Shown here: piece after piece, positions 29,680 to 38,893 of the stretch | How positions within the stretch are numbered: the stretch's first letter is position 1 | How the letters are laid out: each line of letters starts with the position of its first letter | Assembly (NCBI RefSeq): GCF_015672735.1 | Contig: NZ_JADABY010000083.1 | Span: forward strand, 1-64,000 | From: Citrobacter sp. Res13-Sevr-PEB04-36 | Lineage (GTDB): Bacteria; Pseudomonadota; Gammaproteobacteria; Enterobacterales; Enterobacteriaceae | Reading direction: 5' to 3' | Length of the DNA stretch: 64,000 nucleotides | Notes under the pieces: generated by a model | What the model was told of the DNA's origin: nothing | Database searches by the model: none | What the model saw: only the letters and a program-made list of their open reading frames with translations | Made by a program: the position numbers and the translations under genes

Positions 29680-31032
29680 TTAGCGGAAAACCACGTCGGC
29701 CCAGCGTGCCAGACCGGCAGTCACCGAACCGAAATCATCGCCACCGGCGATTGGGATCCCCGGCAACTGTTCGGCGAGCGCTTTTTTGATAAGCGGTGAG
29801 CGCGCGCTGCCACCGGTCAAATAAATGACATCCGGTTTTTCCTGGGCATTATCCAGCGCCAGCTGCACCTGCTCCAGAATGCGAGCCAGTGGCTGATTGA
29901 GCGCTGTCTCCAGCCCCTGTTGGTTGATTGCGGTCGCCAGTTCATCACTGATAAACGGCAGCGCCGCCGTGACGTTTGCCTGTGCGGAAAGCGCAATTTT
30001 GCTTTCTTCAGCGCTGCGAACCAGCCGGTAGCTCAGACGCTCGCGCCATACTTTAAGCAACAGCGCGACTTTGTCGGCTTCACGCGCATCGCGGATCAGA
30101 TCGTTTAACAAGCGTCCGTTGGCGGTACTGTAAAAATCACTTTGGGCAGGAACGTCGTTAATGGCGACGGCGTTCCACCACGGTAGAATAGGTAAGGCGA
30201 TGCCTTTTTCGGTTTCGCCCCCCATGCCGAGCAGCGGCATCAGGTGTTTAAAGGCCAGAGCGATGTCCAGATCGTTACCGCCTACGCGACATCCACTGTG
30301 ACCTAACAGGCTGGTTTCGCGATCGGCGCGCTGATGCCACTGCGGGCCCATCAGCAGCAACGAGCAGTCGGTGGTACCACCGCCGATATCCACCACCAGT
30401 ACGCGTTTTTCGTCTTGCAGCGTGGCTTCATAATCCAGTCCTGCTGCGACCGGCTCATACTGAAAAACCACATCCTGGAAACCGGCGCGTTTGGCCGCGC
30501 GCTCAAGAATTCCTTGTGCCTGGGCGTTGGCGTCGTCGCCGCCTAATCCCTGGAAGTTGATCGGACGACCGATAACGGCCTGGGTTATCGCTTCAGGGAG
30601 CTGGTTTTGTGCCTGGTTGCGGATGTGCAGCATCATCGCACAGACTAAATCTTCAAACAGCGCAACCTGCTGCGGTTTCAGGCCGCTGGCACCCAGAAAC
30701 GATTTCGGTGATTTAACGAAGTAGACTTCTTCCGGGTCATCAATATATTGGCCCAGTGATGCCAGACCAAACTGCACGCTATTGGCGTTAACATCAATGT
30801 CTTCTTCGCGGTTAAAGCGTACCGCACGACGCAGTAATGCCTGCGTTTCGTCATCCGTTGCCGGGACATCATGATGGCGATACAGCCACTCGCTGACCGC
30901 TTCACGCGTTGGAGCGCACAGCATGGAGGGTAACAGCGTGCTGTCATTTTCCATTTTGAGCAATTGAGGCTGTCCGTCACGCATGACGGCCACTGAACAG
31001 TTTGCTGTACCGTAGTCAAAACCAATAAACAC
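29680..31032 (-). CDS. yegD: Hsp70-family chaperone-like protein YegD
   Basis: A 450-residue actin-like ATPase of the Hsp70 superfamily, the length of E. coli YegD. Phosphate-binding loops are seen in GFDYGTANCSVAVM at the N-terminus and in VVDIGGGTTDCSLLL in the middle, and the adenosine motif is TGGSARSPLI near the end. It has no canonical Hsp70 substrate-binding domain. The start is a GTG at 31032, with GGAGAG upstream; further upstream starts are in frame but lie outside the conserved protein. It is divergent from alkA. A chaperone-like role is proposed by family only. Confidence 0.9.
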   Translation of the reverse strand: MFIGFDYGTANCSVAVMRDGQPQLLKMENDSTLLPSMLCAPTREAVSEWLYRHHDVPATDDETQALLRRAVRFNREEDIDVNANSVQFGLASLGQYIDDPEEVYFVKSPKSFLGASGLKPQQVALFEDLVCAMMLHIRNQAQNQLPEAITQAVIGRPINFQGLGGDDANAQAQGILERAAKRAGFQDVVFQYEPVAAGLDYEATLQDEKRVLVVDIGGGTTDCSLLLMGPQWHQRADRETSLLGHSGCRVGGNDLDIALAFKHLMPLLGMGGETEKGIALPILPWWNAVAINDVPAQSDFYSTANGRLLNDLIRDAREADKVALLLKVWRERLSYRLVRSAEESKIALSAQANVTAALPFISDELATAINQQGLETALNQPLARILEQVQLALDNAQEKPDVIYLTGGSARSPLIKKALAEQLPGIPIAGGDDFGSVTAGLARWADVVFR

Positions 31033-31106
31033 CGTAAAACTCTCCAGGGCAGTCAAGAAGGGGCGAGACTTTAGCGAAATGTTGTCGCCCCGACAACTGG
31101 AATATG

Positions 31107-31119
31107 AAAGCAAGGCGCA
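31107..31119 (+). promoter_or_regulatory. Candidate Ada box upstream of alkA
   Basis: AAAGCAAGGCGCA resembles the AAAGC-rich Ada-binding element of E. coli alkA and lies about 50 bases before the start. A TATGCT -10-like hexamer follows at 31136-31141. Methylated Ada activates alkA in E. coli. Confidence 0.5.
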
Positions 31120-31168
31120 TCGTCGGGATAGCGTTTATGCTGTAGTCTGGCAAAAAAAGGAAGCGTAC

Positions 31169-32038
31169 ATGTTTACTCTGAGCTGGCAAGCGCCCTATGA
31201 CTGGCCCTGGATGCTGGGGTTTCTGGCTGCCCGTGCCGTTGCAGGCGTAGAAACCGTGGGGACATTGCAGTATGCAAGAAGCCTGGCGATTGGCGAGCAT
31301 CGCGGGGTGGTGCGCGTTGTCCCGGATCTGGAAACCAACGTGCTGCAGGTAACGTTAAGTCCGGGACTCCAGCCCGTTGCCCGCGAGTGTCTGGGCAAAA
31401 TGGAGCGGTTGTTCGATCTGAACTGCAGTCCGCAGCACATTGTCAGCGCGTTGGGGAGTCTGGGGGCGGCACGCCCTGGACTGCGTCTACCGGGTTCGGT
31501 TGATGCGTTCGAACAGGGCGTTCGCGCGATTTTAGGCCAGTTGGTCAGCGTGGCGATGGCAGCAAAACTGACGGCGAAGGTGGCGCATCTGTATGGCGAT
31601 CCGCTTGTCGATGCGCCAGAGTATGTGTGCTTTCCTACTCCTGAAGCGCTGGCCGCCGCACAACCGCAGCATCTGAAAGCGTTAGGCATGCCGCTCAAAC
31701 GTGCCGAAGCGTTGATTCACCTTGCACGGGCGGCGCTGAATGGCACGCTTGAGCCCGTAGCCCCGCCTGATATCGAGCAGGGGGTGAAGCAGTTACAAAC
31801 GTTTCCGGGGATTGGGCGCTGGACGGCCAACTACTTTGCGCTGCGCGGGTGGCAGGCAAAGGACATTTTTCTTCCTGATGATTACCTGATTAAACAGCGT
31901 TTTCCGGGCATGACGCCGGCACAAATCCGGCGCTACGCAGAGCGCTGGAAGCCCTGGCGTTCCTATGCGCTACTGCATATCTGGTATACCGAAGGTTGGC
32001 AACCGTCAGTTGATGGCGAAATTACTGGTGTTGAGTAG
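31169..32038 (+). CDS. alkA: DNA-3-methyladenine glycosylase II (AlkA)
   Basis: Base-excision repair enzyme that removes 3-methyladenine and other alkylated bases. It has 289 residues from the ATG at 31169. An N-terminal TBP-like domain (about 1-90) precedes the helix-hairpin-helix domain, with the hairpin TFPGIGRWTANYFALRGW around residues 211-228 and the catalytic Asp238 in FLPDDYLIK. The C-terminus (SVDGEITGVE) is several residues longer than in E. coli K-12, and its last 33 bases overlap the end of convergent dgcE. A longer upstream in-frame start (31079) is rejected because the family begins at MFTLSWQ. Confidence 0.95.
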   Translation: MFTLSWQAPYDWPWMLGFLAARAVAGVETVGTLQYARSLAIGEHRGVVRVVPDLETNVLQVTLSPGLQPVARECLGKMERLFDLNCSPQHIVSALGSLGAARPGLRLPGSVDAFEQGVRAILGQLVSVAMAAKLTAKVAHLYGDPLVDAPEYVCFPTPEALAAAQPQHLKALGMPLKRAEALIHLARAALNGTLEPVAPPDIEQGVKQLQTFPGIGRWTANYFALRGWQAKDIFLPDDYLIKQRFPGMTPAQIRRYAERWKPWRSYALLHIWYTEGWQPSVDGEITGVE

Positions 32039-35000
32039 CAAATCCAGCGGTTGGGCGTCGGCAATGATATCGCCATAAATCATATCGATACCGATGCCAG
32101 ACAAGGCATCCATTATCAGCGGCATTTGTACCGGCCCGGCGATAGTTTTGATATCCAGACGTTGCGCGTGGCCCTGAATAATGGAAACCCACATTTCGTC
32201 CGTCAGATTGCCGTGCGCGCTGGCGCTCAGTTCGCTGTCGAGTAACAGGTAATCGGCGACGTGATACTTGAGATTATCAAAGACCTCTAAATCGCGACCT
32301 ACCTGGCTTAAAATGATGCGACAACCTGCCTGGCGTAATCTGTGCATTGCGGAGACTGCCTGCGTTGGGTTAGTTTTCATCACCTCTACCGGCACGGTGA
32401 GATGCAATAAACGTGGCGGTAGAGGACTACTTTCCACCAACGCCAGCAATTCATCAACCAACACGGGATTGAGCAACCCGGCGGCGGAAAGGGGCAGGGC
32501 AACGCTAAGCCCCTTACTGGCAACCGCAGAGGCGAAATGCTGGAAAAATTCATTCAATACCCGACGGTCAAGGGCATGATTGAGTGCGGGATCGACCAGA
32601 CTGGCGCGGAAAGTCTGTTCCTCAATGACGTCTCCTTCGCTGTCCCATAAGCGTAAAGAGATAAGCCAGAAGCTAAATGTTTCAGGAATACGCGGAGAAG
32701 CGACGCCGTGGGCGATCATCAGCATCGGGTTGTGGGTAATGACCTTGCGCTGTTCATCCGGCGACAGCAGGCCACGCGCCGCATGCGTCTGACTCTGCTG
32801 AGGTTCATAGACGCATACCCGCCCGCGGCCGCTATTTTTAGCTGCATAGCAGGCGATATCCGCCTGCGACATCACCTCGGTAGCGACATGGTTTTTGTCA
32901 TCAATCAGCGTGATCCCGGCACTGGCACCAATGCGATGTAAGCGGCCTTCCCACGTAAAGTGGTAATCGTTTATGGCGCTAATAATGCGACCAGAGATAA
33001 ACCGTGCGCTTTCGATATTACAGTCTGGTAGCAGCAGACCGAACTCATCGCCGCCAAGTCGCGCCAGCACATCGCTGGTGCGCAGCATGCTGAGCATCAG
33101 GGAAGACAGCTCGCGTAGCAAGGCATCGCCCGCTGCATGACCGGCGCTGTCGTTGACGGCTTTAAAACGATCCAGATCGATAAAGACCAGCGCATGACGC
33201 TGCTGTGAGCTGCGTACCGTATGCAGCAATTGCTTCAGATGGTTCTCGAAGCTGACCCTGTTGGCCAGATGCGTGAGGTCGTCATGCGATGCGCTGTAGC
33301 TGAGTTGACGTAACATTTTGCGCGACTCGGTGACGTCCTGAATAACTAATACGGAGCCGATGCTACCGCCGTCGAGGGTGCTGAGCGGCGTGATACTATA
33401 CTGAATATCGTAACTGGTGCCGTTACGACAATGCAGGACCACTTCTTGCTCAATGGCTGTACGCGACATGTCGGCGCTGTAGATATTCTCCATCAGCGGG
33501 CCGTTGTCGCCAAAAGTGATGCGCAGCACCGTGAGCAACGGGTTCCCCAACGCGTTCTCCTGCGACCAGCCGCTCATTTTCTCGGCCACCGGATTCATAA
33601 AGGTGACGTTCAGGTCGACGTCGATACAAATCACCGCTTCGCCGATGGAATCCAGCGTAATATGCAAACGCTCTTTTTCCTGATACAGCGCCTCGTTTAG
33701 CTGCTTTACTTCGGTCATGTCGAGGTTGATGCCGAGCAACCGTTCCACTTCGCCGTCTTTATTCAGCACCCGGTTAGCCAGCGAGCGGATGTGGCGAATA
33801 CCGTCTTTGACCGCAATGCGGAATTCGAGTTTGAAAGGAATACGCGCCGCCAACGAATCGCGAATAACGCCTTCGGCATGCTCGCGATCTTCAGGCACTA
33901 CGCAGTCATACCAGACCTGCCAGCTAGGTTTAACGTGCGCAGGGACCTCATAGAGATCGAACATACGCTTATCCCAGCTGATTACGTCAGGCTGTAACTC
34001 CCATTCCCAGATGCCAATCCCGCCAGCTTCATTTGCCAGCGTAATGCGTTCCATCAACCGTTTATTGATCCACTCTGTGTGCTTCAGGTCGTTAATGTCC
34101 TCAACCTGGGCAATAAAGTAGAGCGGGGTGTTATCACTATGACGAACCAGTGAAACTGCCAGCAGTGCCCACACGACTTCGCCTGCGCGGGTGTAATAAC
34201 GTTTTTCCATCGAATAACTGTTGATTTCACCCCGCGACAGCATCTGCAACTGCTCAAGGTCGTTATTCAGATCTTCCGGCCAGGTCAATTGCTGGAAGGT
34301 CAGCGCGCGCAGTTCTTCCTGGCTGTAGCCCAGAAACTGACACAAGGCTTTGTTGGCTTGTAGCCATTGTCCCTCGGTGCCCACCAGCGCCATACCGATA
34401 GCGGAGTATTCCATGGCATTGCGAAAACGTGTTTCGCTTTCAGAGATGTGTTTACGTTCGGCACGAAACGCGTACATCACCATGGTCATCATGTTGGCTG
34501 GTAACAGAATCATCAAAAACGGCAGCCACGGCATGCTGGACATGACGAACGTTTTCGAGGTGGAGAGTAGTGAAGGGTCGGCGGCCAGCATCAGCGAGAC
34601 CATCATCACGGTGCTGAGGAAAATCAGAAACGCTTCCATGCGCGGCAGGCGCACGGCGCTCCACATCAGCAGAACAATCACGCAGGTAAATGGCCACGGA
34701 AGATACATCATCGACAGCCAGCTGAACGTTAAGGTCACCAGCAGGGTGATGAGCGTTTCCAGTAATAAACGAGGATCGCGGTGGCGCAGCAGATAGTGTG
34801 GCTTAAACAGCAAACCTAACGGTACCAGTGCGAGTGCGCCGATGGATTCTGAAAGCACCCAAATCAGAAAGTTATTTAACGAGGTAACACCTGGAAGCAG
34901 CAACCACATAAAAAAGCCGCCCAGTAGCGGCGGGATCACGGCACTACCGAATGCCAGACGTGCCCAGTCGTTTAGATTTTGTAAGGGATTGTACCAGGGT

Positions 35001-35335
35001 AACAGCCTGCGCAATAACATGGCACCCGCAACGGCCTCAATAATATTGATGGCGGTGTAGGTGAAGTTCAGCGTATCGGTCGGGAAAAACAACACAGACG
35101 CGCCGATGCTGCCAAATGAGCACGCCAGCGCGATCCCCGGCCACATCCTTCCGGCATGACGGTAAAAGGCCACCATCATGATCGAGGTTGGAAACCACAG
35201 CGGCGCCAGCTGCGTACCGTAACGCGACAGCTCCAGCGAAAATAGCGTAAAGATGAACGCCACCAGACCTAAACTGGCAAGGCGCAGTAGAGGATGCGGT
35301 AAGGTAACTAAAACATGTTGGGATTGTTTACTCAT
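32006..35335 (-). CDS. dgcE: Diguanylate cyclase DgcE
   Basis: A 1109-residue inner-membrane enzyme (formerly YegE) that makes c-di-GMP and heads the CsgD/curli pathway in E. coli. Residues about 10-300 form the MASE1 membrane sensor. Three PAS/PAC modules follow (about 300-670). The GGDEF domain has the intact active-site motif at residues 761-765 and an intact inhibitory I-site RTSD at 752-755, so it should be product-inhibited. The C-terminal EAL-like domain has lost the EAL tripeptide and most metal ligands and should not degrade c-di-GMP. The 3' end overlaps alkA. Confidence 0.95.
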   Translation of the reverse strand: MSKQSQHVLVTLPHPLLRLASLGLVAFIFTLFSLELSRYGTQLAPLWFPTSIMMVAFYRHAGRMWPGIALACSFGSIGASVLFFPTDTLNFTYTAINIIEAVAGAMLLRRLLPWYNPLQNLNDWARLAFGSAVIPPLLGGFFMWLLLPGVTSLNNFLIWVLSESIGALALVPLGLLFKPHYLLRHRDPRLLLETLITLLVTLTFSWLSMMYLPWPFTCVIVLLMWSAVRLPRMEAFLIFLSTVMMVSLMLAADPSLLSTSKTFVMSSMPWLPFLMILLPANMMTMVMYAFRAERKHISESETRFRNAMEYSAIGMALVGTEGQWLQANKALCQFLGYSQEELRALTFQQLTWPEDLNNDLEQLQMLSRGEINSYSMEKRYYTRAGEVVWALLAVSLVRHSDNTPLYFIAQVEDINDLKHTEWINKRLMERITLANEAGGIGIWEWELQPDVISWDKRMFDLYEVPAHVKPSWQVWYDCVVPEDREHAEGVIRDSLAARIPFKLEFRIAVKDGIRHIRSLANRVLNKDGEVERLLGINLDMTEVKQLNEALYQEKERLHITLDSIGEAVICIDVDLNVTFMNPVAEKMSGWSQENALGNPLLTVLRITFGDNGPLMENIYSADMSRTAIEQEVVLHCRNGTSYDIQYSITPLSTLDGGSIGSVLVIQDVTESRKMLRQLSYSASHDDLTHLANRVSFENHLKQLLHTVRSSQQRHALVFIDLDRFKAVNDSAGHAAGDALLRELSSLMLSMLRTSDVLARLGGDEFGLLLPDCNIESARFISGRIISAINDYHFTWEGRLHRIGASAGITLIDDKNHVATEVMSQADIACYAAKNSGRGRVCVYEPQQSQTHAARGLLSPDEQRKVITHNPMLMIAHGVASPRIPETFSFWLISLRLWDSEGDVIEEQTFRASLVDPALNHALDRRVLNEFFQHFASAVASKGLSVALPLSAAGLLNPVLVDELLALVESSPLPPRLLHLTVPVEVMKTNPTQAVSAMHRLRQAGCRIILSQVGRDLEVFDNLKYHVADYLLLDSELSASAHGNLTDEMWVSIIQGHAQRLDIKTIAGPVQMPLIMDALSGIGIDMIYGDIIADAQPLDLLLNTSNFAIN

Positions 35336-35650
35336 TACCGCTTTACCCGAATAGCCGATGTCGCCGTGGCGAAGATGCCGGACGCATCATGTTTAATCTG
35401 TGATTATGCTAGTACAAACATTTTACAATTTATACGCCAGCTGCTCATAAAATAACACTCTCAAGCTATTAATTCCTAAGGCGGGTGAATAAAATTCGTC
35501 CCTGCTTTAAAACTAACCATTTTAATTTGCGACAGGGACAGCATTGGTGCAGCCTGGGCTGGCATCGTGCCGCTGAAATCCCTATAATTGCCGCGTTTGG
35601 CGTTTCGACGCCCCCTTCCTAACATCCAGGTTAATCAGGTCGCTAAATTT
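35336..35650. other. Intergenic region dgcE / udk
   Basis: About 315 bases holding the dgcE promoter region and the udk promoter. A one-sided REP remnant (GATGCCGGACGCATCATG) lies near 35371-35390. I see no gene. Confidence 0.5.
35559..35588 (+). promoter_or_regulatory. Likely udk promoter
   Basis: A perfect TATAAT at 35583-35588 with CTGGCA (4 of 6 matches to -35) 18 bases upstream. It lies 62 bases before the udk ATG. Confidence 0.55.
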
Positions 35651-36292
35651 ATGACTGATCAGTCTCATCAGTGCGTCATTATCGGCATTGCCGGCGCATC
35701 GGCTTCCGGCAAGAGTCTTATTGCCAGTACTCTCTATCGCGAATTGCGTGAACAAGTGGGTGACGAACATATTGGCGTTATTCCCGAAGACAGTTATTAC
35801 AAAGATCAAAGCCATCTGTCGATGGAAGAACGTGTTAAAACGAACTACGACCATCCGAACGCGATGGATCACAGCCTGCTGTTCCAGCATCTGCAAACGC
35901 TAAAACGCGGTTCGGCAATTGAATTACCCGTTTACAGCTATGTTGAACACACGCGTACGCAAGAGACTATTCATATTGAACCCAAAAAAGTGATTATCCT
36001 GGAAGGCATTTTGCTGCTGACGGATGCACGTTTGCGTGACGAGATGAACTTTTCTATTTTTGTGGATACCCCGCTCGACATTTGTCTAATGCGCCGCATT
36101 AAGCGGGACGTCAACGAGCGCGGCCGCTCGATGGATTCGGTGATGGCGCAATACCAGAAAACCGTGCGTCCAATGTTCCTGCAATTTATTGAACCCTCAA
36201 AACAATACGCCGATATCATCGTGCCGCGCGGGGGAAAAAACCGCATTGCCATCGATATTCTGAAGGCGAAAATCAGTCAGTTCTTTGAATAA
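35651..36292 (+). CDS. udk: Uridine/cytidine kinase
   Basis: Phosphorylates uridine and cytidine to UMP and CMP in pyrimidine salvage. It has 213 residues from the ATG at 35651, as in E. coli. The P-loop GASASGKS is at residues 15-22, and the nucleoside-binding Asp in PEDSYYKDQ follows. The Tyr-His pair of the base pocket is seen in [10 protein letters not shown] longer in-frame start upstream is rejected as it lies outside the conserved protein and overlaps the promoter. dcd and asmA follow on the same strand. Confidence 0.97.
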   Translation: MTDQSHQCVIIGIAGASASGKSLIASTLYRELREQVGDEHIGVIPEDSYYKDQSHLSMEERVKTNYDHPNAMDHSLLFQHLQTLKRGSAIELPVYSYVEHTRTQETIHIEPKKVIILEGILLLTDARLRDEMNFSIFVDTPLDICLMRRIKRDVNERGRSMDSVMAQYQKTVRPMFLQFIEPSKQYADIIVPRGGKNRIAIDILKAKISQFFE

Positions 36293-36384
36293 GTTCAGCG
36301 AATTGTGTACCGTATCAGTGATAACCTGGTTCACCCTTAACGCACCTGGCGTTGAGGGGTTGAAGCACGAAAGGAGAAAGTGCC

Positions 36385-36966
36385 ATGCGTTTATGTGACC
36401 GAGATATTGAAGCCTGGTTGGATGCAGGTCGTTTGTCGATCAATCCACGTCCTCCTGTCGAGCGAATTAATGGCGCAACGGTAGATGTGCGTCTTGGCAA
36501 TAAATTTCGTACGTTCCGCGGTCATACGGCGGCATATATCGATTTGAGCGGGCCGAAGGATGAAGTTAGCGCCGCGCTGGATCGCGTGATGAGTGATGAA
36601 ATTGTTCTCGACGAAGGCGAAGCTTTTTTCCTGCATCCTGGTGAGTTAGCGCTGGCCGTGACCTTTGAGTCAGTGACGCTTCCGGCGGACCTGGTTGGCT
36701 GGTTAGACGGACGTTCATCGCTGGCGCGTTTGGGCCTGATGGTACACGTGACCGCACACCGTATCGACCCGGGCTGGTCCGGTTGCATCGTGCTGGAATT
36801 TTACAACTCCGGAAAATTACCGCTGGCTTTACGTCCGGGCATGCCGATTGGCGCACTGAGTTTTGAACCGCTTTCCGGTCCGGCTGCGCGGCCTTACAAT
36901 CGTCGTCAGGATGCGAAGTATCGCGACCAGCAGGGCGCAGTAGCCAGCCGGATTGATAAAGACTGA
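36385..36966 (+). CDS. dcd: dCTP deaminase
   Basis: Homotrimeric enzyme that deaminates dCTP to dUTP, the main source of dUMP for thymidylate synthesis in enterobacteria. It has 193 residues, the usual length. The catalytic region contains [24 protein letters not shown] and the catalytic Glu in [22 protein letters not shown] precedes the ATG. It lies 92 bases after udk and 25 bases before asmA, likely in one transcript with asmA. Confidence 0.97.
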   Translation: MRLCDRDIEAWLDAGRLSINPRPPVERINGATVDVRLGNKFRTFRGHTAAYIDLSGPKDEVSAALDRVMSDEIVLDEGEAFFLHPGELALAVTFESVTLPADLVGWLDGRSSLARLGLMVHVTAHRIDPGWSGCIVLEFYNSGKLPLALRPGMPIGALSFEPLSGPAARPYNRRQDAKYRDQQGAVASRIDKD

Positions 36967-36991
36967 GTAGTTTCAGTTTCTTGGGGATAGC

Positions 36992-38845
36992 ATGAGACGA
37001 TTTCTGACGACGCTGATGATTCTCCTGGTCGTGCTGGTGGCCGGTTTTTCTGCGTTAGTTATGTTGGTTAATCCAAATGATTTTCGCGCGTACATGGTGA
37101 AGCAAGTTGCTGCCCGCAGCGGATATCAATTGCAACTGGACGGCCCCCTGCGTTGGCACGTCTGGCCCCAGCTTAGCATCCTCTCCGGACGCATGGTGTT
37201 AACGGCTGAAGGGGCCAGCGAACCGCTGGTTCGTGCTGACAACATGCGTCTGGACGTCGCGTTATGGCCGCTGCTGAGCCACCAGCTCAACGTTGAGCAG
37301 GTGATGCTCAAAGGTGCGGTTATTCAACTGACGCCGCAGACCGAAGCGGTGCGTGGCGAAGATGCGCCCATTGCCCCGAAAGACAACACGTTGCCGGATG
37401 TCGCTGAAGATCGCGGATGGTCGTTTGATATCGCGCGCCTGCGCGTTGCCGACAGTGTGCTGGTGTTCCAGCATGAAGACGACGAACAGATTACGGTTCG
37501 CGACATTCGCCTGGAAATGGAGCAGGACGCCCAGCACCGTGGTACTTTTGACTTCTCTGGTCGTGTAAATCGCGATCAGCGCGATCTTGCTCTGGCCTTT
37601 AATGGTACCGTTGATGCTTCTGACTATCCGCATAACTTAGCGGGCAATATCGAAAAGCTCAGTTGGCAGCTACAAGGTGCTGATTTGCCGCCGCAGGGGA
37701 TCCAGGGGCAGGGTAAGTTCCAGGTCCAGTGGCAGGAAGAGAATAAACAGCTCGTATTTAACCAAATTGCGTTGACGGCTAACGACAGCTCGCTGGCCGG
37801 GCAAGCCCGTGTTTCTCTGGCAGATAAACCAGACTGGTCCGTCGATCTGCGCTTCGGCCTGCTCAATCTGGATAACTTGATTGTGCAACATGACGCCATG
37901 GCGTCGACAAACGGCGGGGCGCAACAGGGGCAAAGCCAGTCGACGCTCGCACGACCGGTGATTGCATCTCAGGTCGACGCTGTGTCGTATCAGGGGCTCA
38001 GGGGTTTTTCCGCGGATATCGCGCTACAGGCGGACAAAGTCCTGTGGCGGAAAATGGCCTTTGATAATGTCTCAGCCAAAATGGCGAATCAGTCTGGTTT
38101 GCTGAACATCACCGAATTGCAGGGAACCAATAATGGTGGGTTGATTTCGCTTCCTGGCAAGCTGGATTCCAGAAAGGCGCAGCCGCGCGCAGTCTTTCAT
38201 CCGCGTCTGGAAAACGTCGAAATCGGTACCATCCTGAAAGCCTTCAACTATCCTATTGCGCTCACTGGCAAGCTGTCGTTGGCAGGCGATTTTTCCGGTT
38301 CTGATATCGATGCTCAGGCATTCCGCCACAGCTGGCAAGGACAGGCTCATGTTGATATGAGCGACACTCGCATGGAAGGGATGAACTTCCAGCAGTTGGT
38401 GCAGCAGGCCGTTGAGCGCAGCGGCGGCGACGTGAAGTCTCAGCAGAATCTGGATAACGTCACCCGACTGGATCGTTTTGTCACCGAGCTGTCGCTGGAT
38501 AACGGCAAGGTCTCTTTAGATGATATGGAAGGGCAGTCCGCGCTACTCGCGCTTTCGGGACATGGTGCGTTAGATCTGGTTGAGCAGACGTGTGACGCGC
38601 AGTTTAACGTGCGTGTGCTGGGTGGCTGGAATGGGGAAAGCAAACTGATTGATTTCCTGAAAGAGACCCCGGTACCGCTGCGCATCTATGGCCCGTGGCA
38701 GGCGTTGAACTACAACCTGCAGGTGGACCAGTTGTTGCGTAAGCATCTGCAGGATGAAGCGAAGCGTCGGCTGAACGACTGGGCCGAGCGCAACAAAGAG
38801 TCCCGTAGTGGCAAAGATGTGAAAAAACTGCTGGATAAACTCTGA
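36992..38845 (+). CDS. asmA: AsmA, outer-membrane assembly factor
   Basis: A 617-residue inner-membrane-anchored periplasmic protein of the AsmA family, to which YhdP, TamB and YdbH belong; these proteins form hydrophobic grooves thought to carry phospholipids to the outer membrane. AsmA was found as a suppressor of OmpF assembly mutants. Residues about 1-22 are the single membrane anchor (TLMILLVVLVAGFSALVML), then the Chorein-like AsmA N-domain (ARSGYQLQLDGPLRW), a long beta-rich middle, and the AsmA_2 C-domain (LAGDFSGSDIDAQAF). A REP element follows. Confidence 0.95.
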   Translation: MRRFLTTLMILLVVLVAGFSALVMLVNPNDFRAYMVKQVAARSGYQLQLDGPLRWHVWPQLSILSGRMVLTAEGASEPLVRADNMRLDVALWPLLSHQLNVEQVMLKGAVIQLTPQTEAVRGEDAPIAPKDNTLPDVAEDRGWSFDIARLRVADSVLVFQHEDDEQITVRDIRLEMEQDAQHRGTFDFSGRVNRDQRDLALAFNGTVDASDYPHNLAGNIEKLSWQLQGADLPPQGIQGQGKFQVQWQEENKQLVFNQIALTANDSSLAGQARVSLADKPDWSVDLRFGLLNLDNLIVQHDAMASTNGGAQQGQSQSTLARPVIASQVDAVSYQGLRGFSADIALQADKVLWRKMAFDNVSAKMANQSGLLNITELQGTNNGGLISLPGKLDSRKAQPRAVFHPRLENVEIGTILKAFNYPIALTGKLSLAGDFSGSDIDAQAFRHSWQGQAHVDMSDTRMEGMNFQQLVQQAVERSGGDVKSQQNLDNVTRLDRFVTELSLDNGKVSLDDMEGQSALLALSGHGALDLVEQTCDAQFNVRVLGGWNGESKLIDFLKETPVPLRIYGPWQALNYNLQVDQLLRKHLQDEAKRRLNDWAERNKESRSGKDVKKLLDKL

Positions 38846-38853
38846 CAGATAAT

Positions 38854-38888
38854 GCCGGATGGCGGCGCGATTGCGCCTCATCCGGCAC
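38854..38888. repeat. REP element between asmA and yegH
   Basis: GCCGGATGGCGGCGCGA-TTGCGCCTCATCCGGC folds into a REP hairpin. It lies between two convergent genes, the usual REP position. Confidence 0.85.
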
Positions 38889-38893
38889 GTCAC

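Noticed and set aside
31079-31168. Upstream extension of alkA
   Set aside because: It would place coding sequence over the Ada-like box and the -10 element; the family begins at the later ATG.
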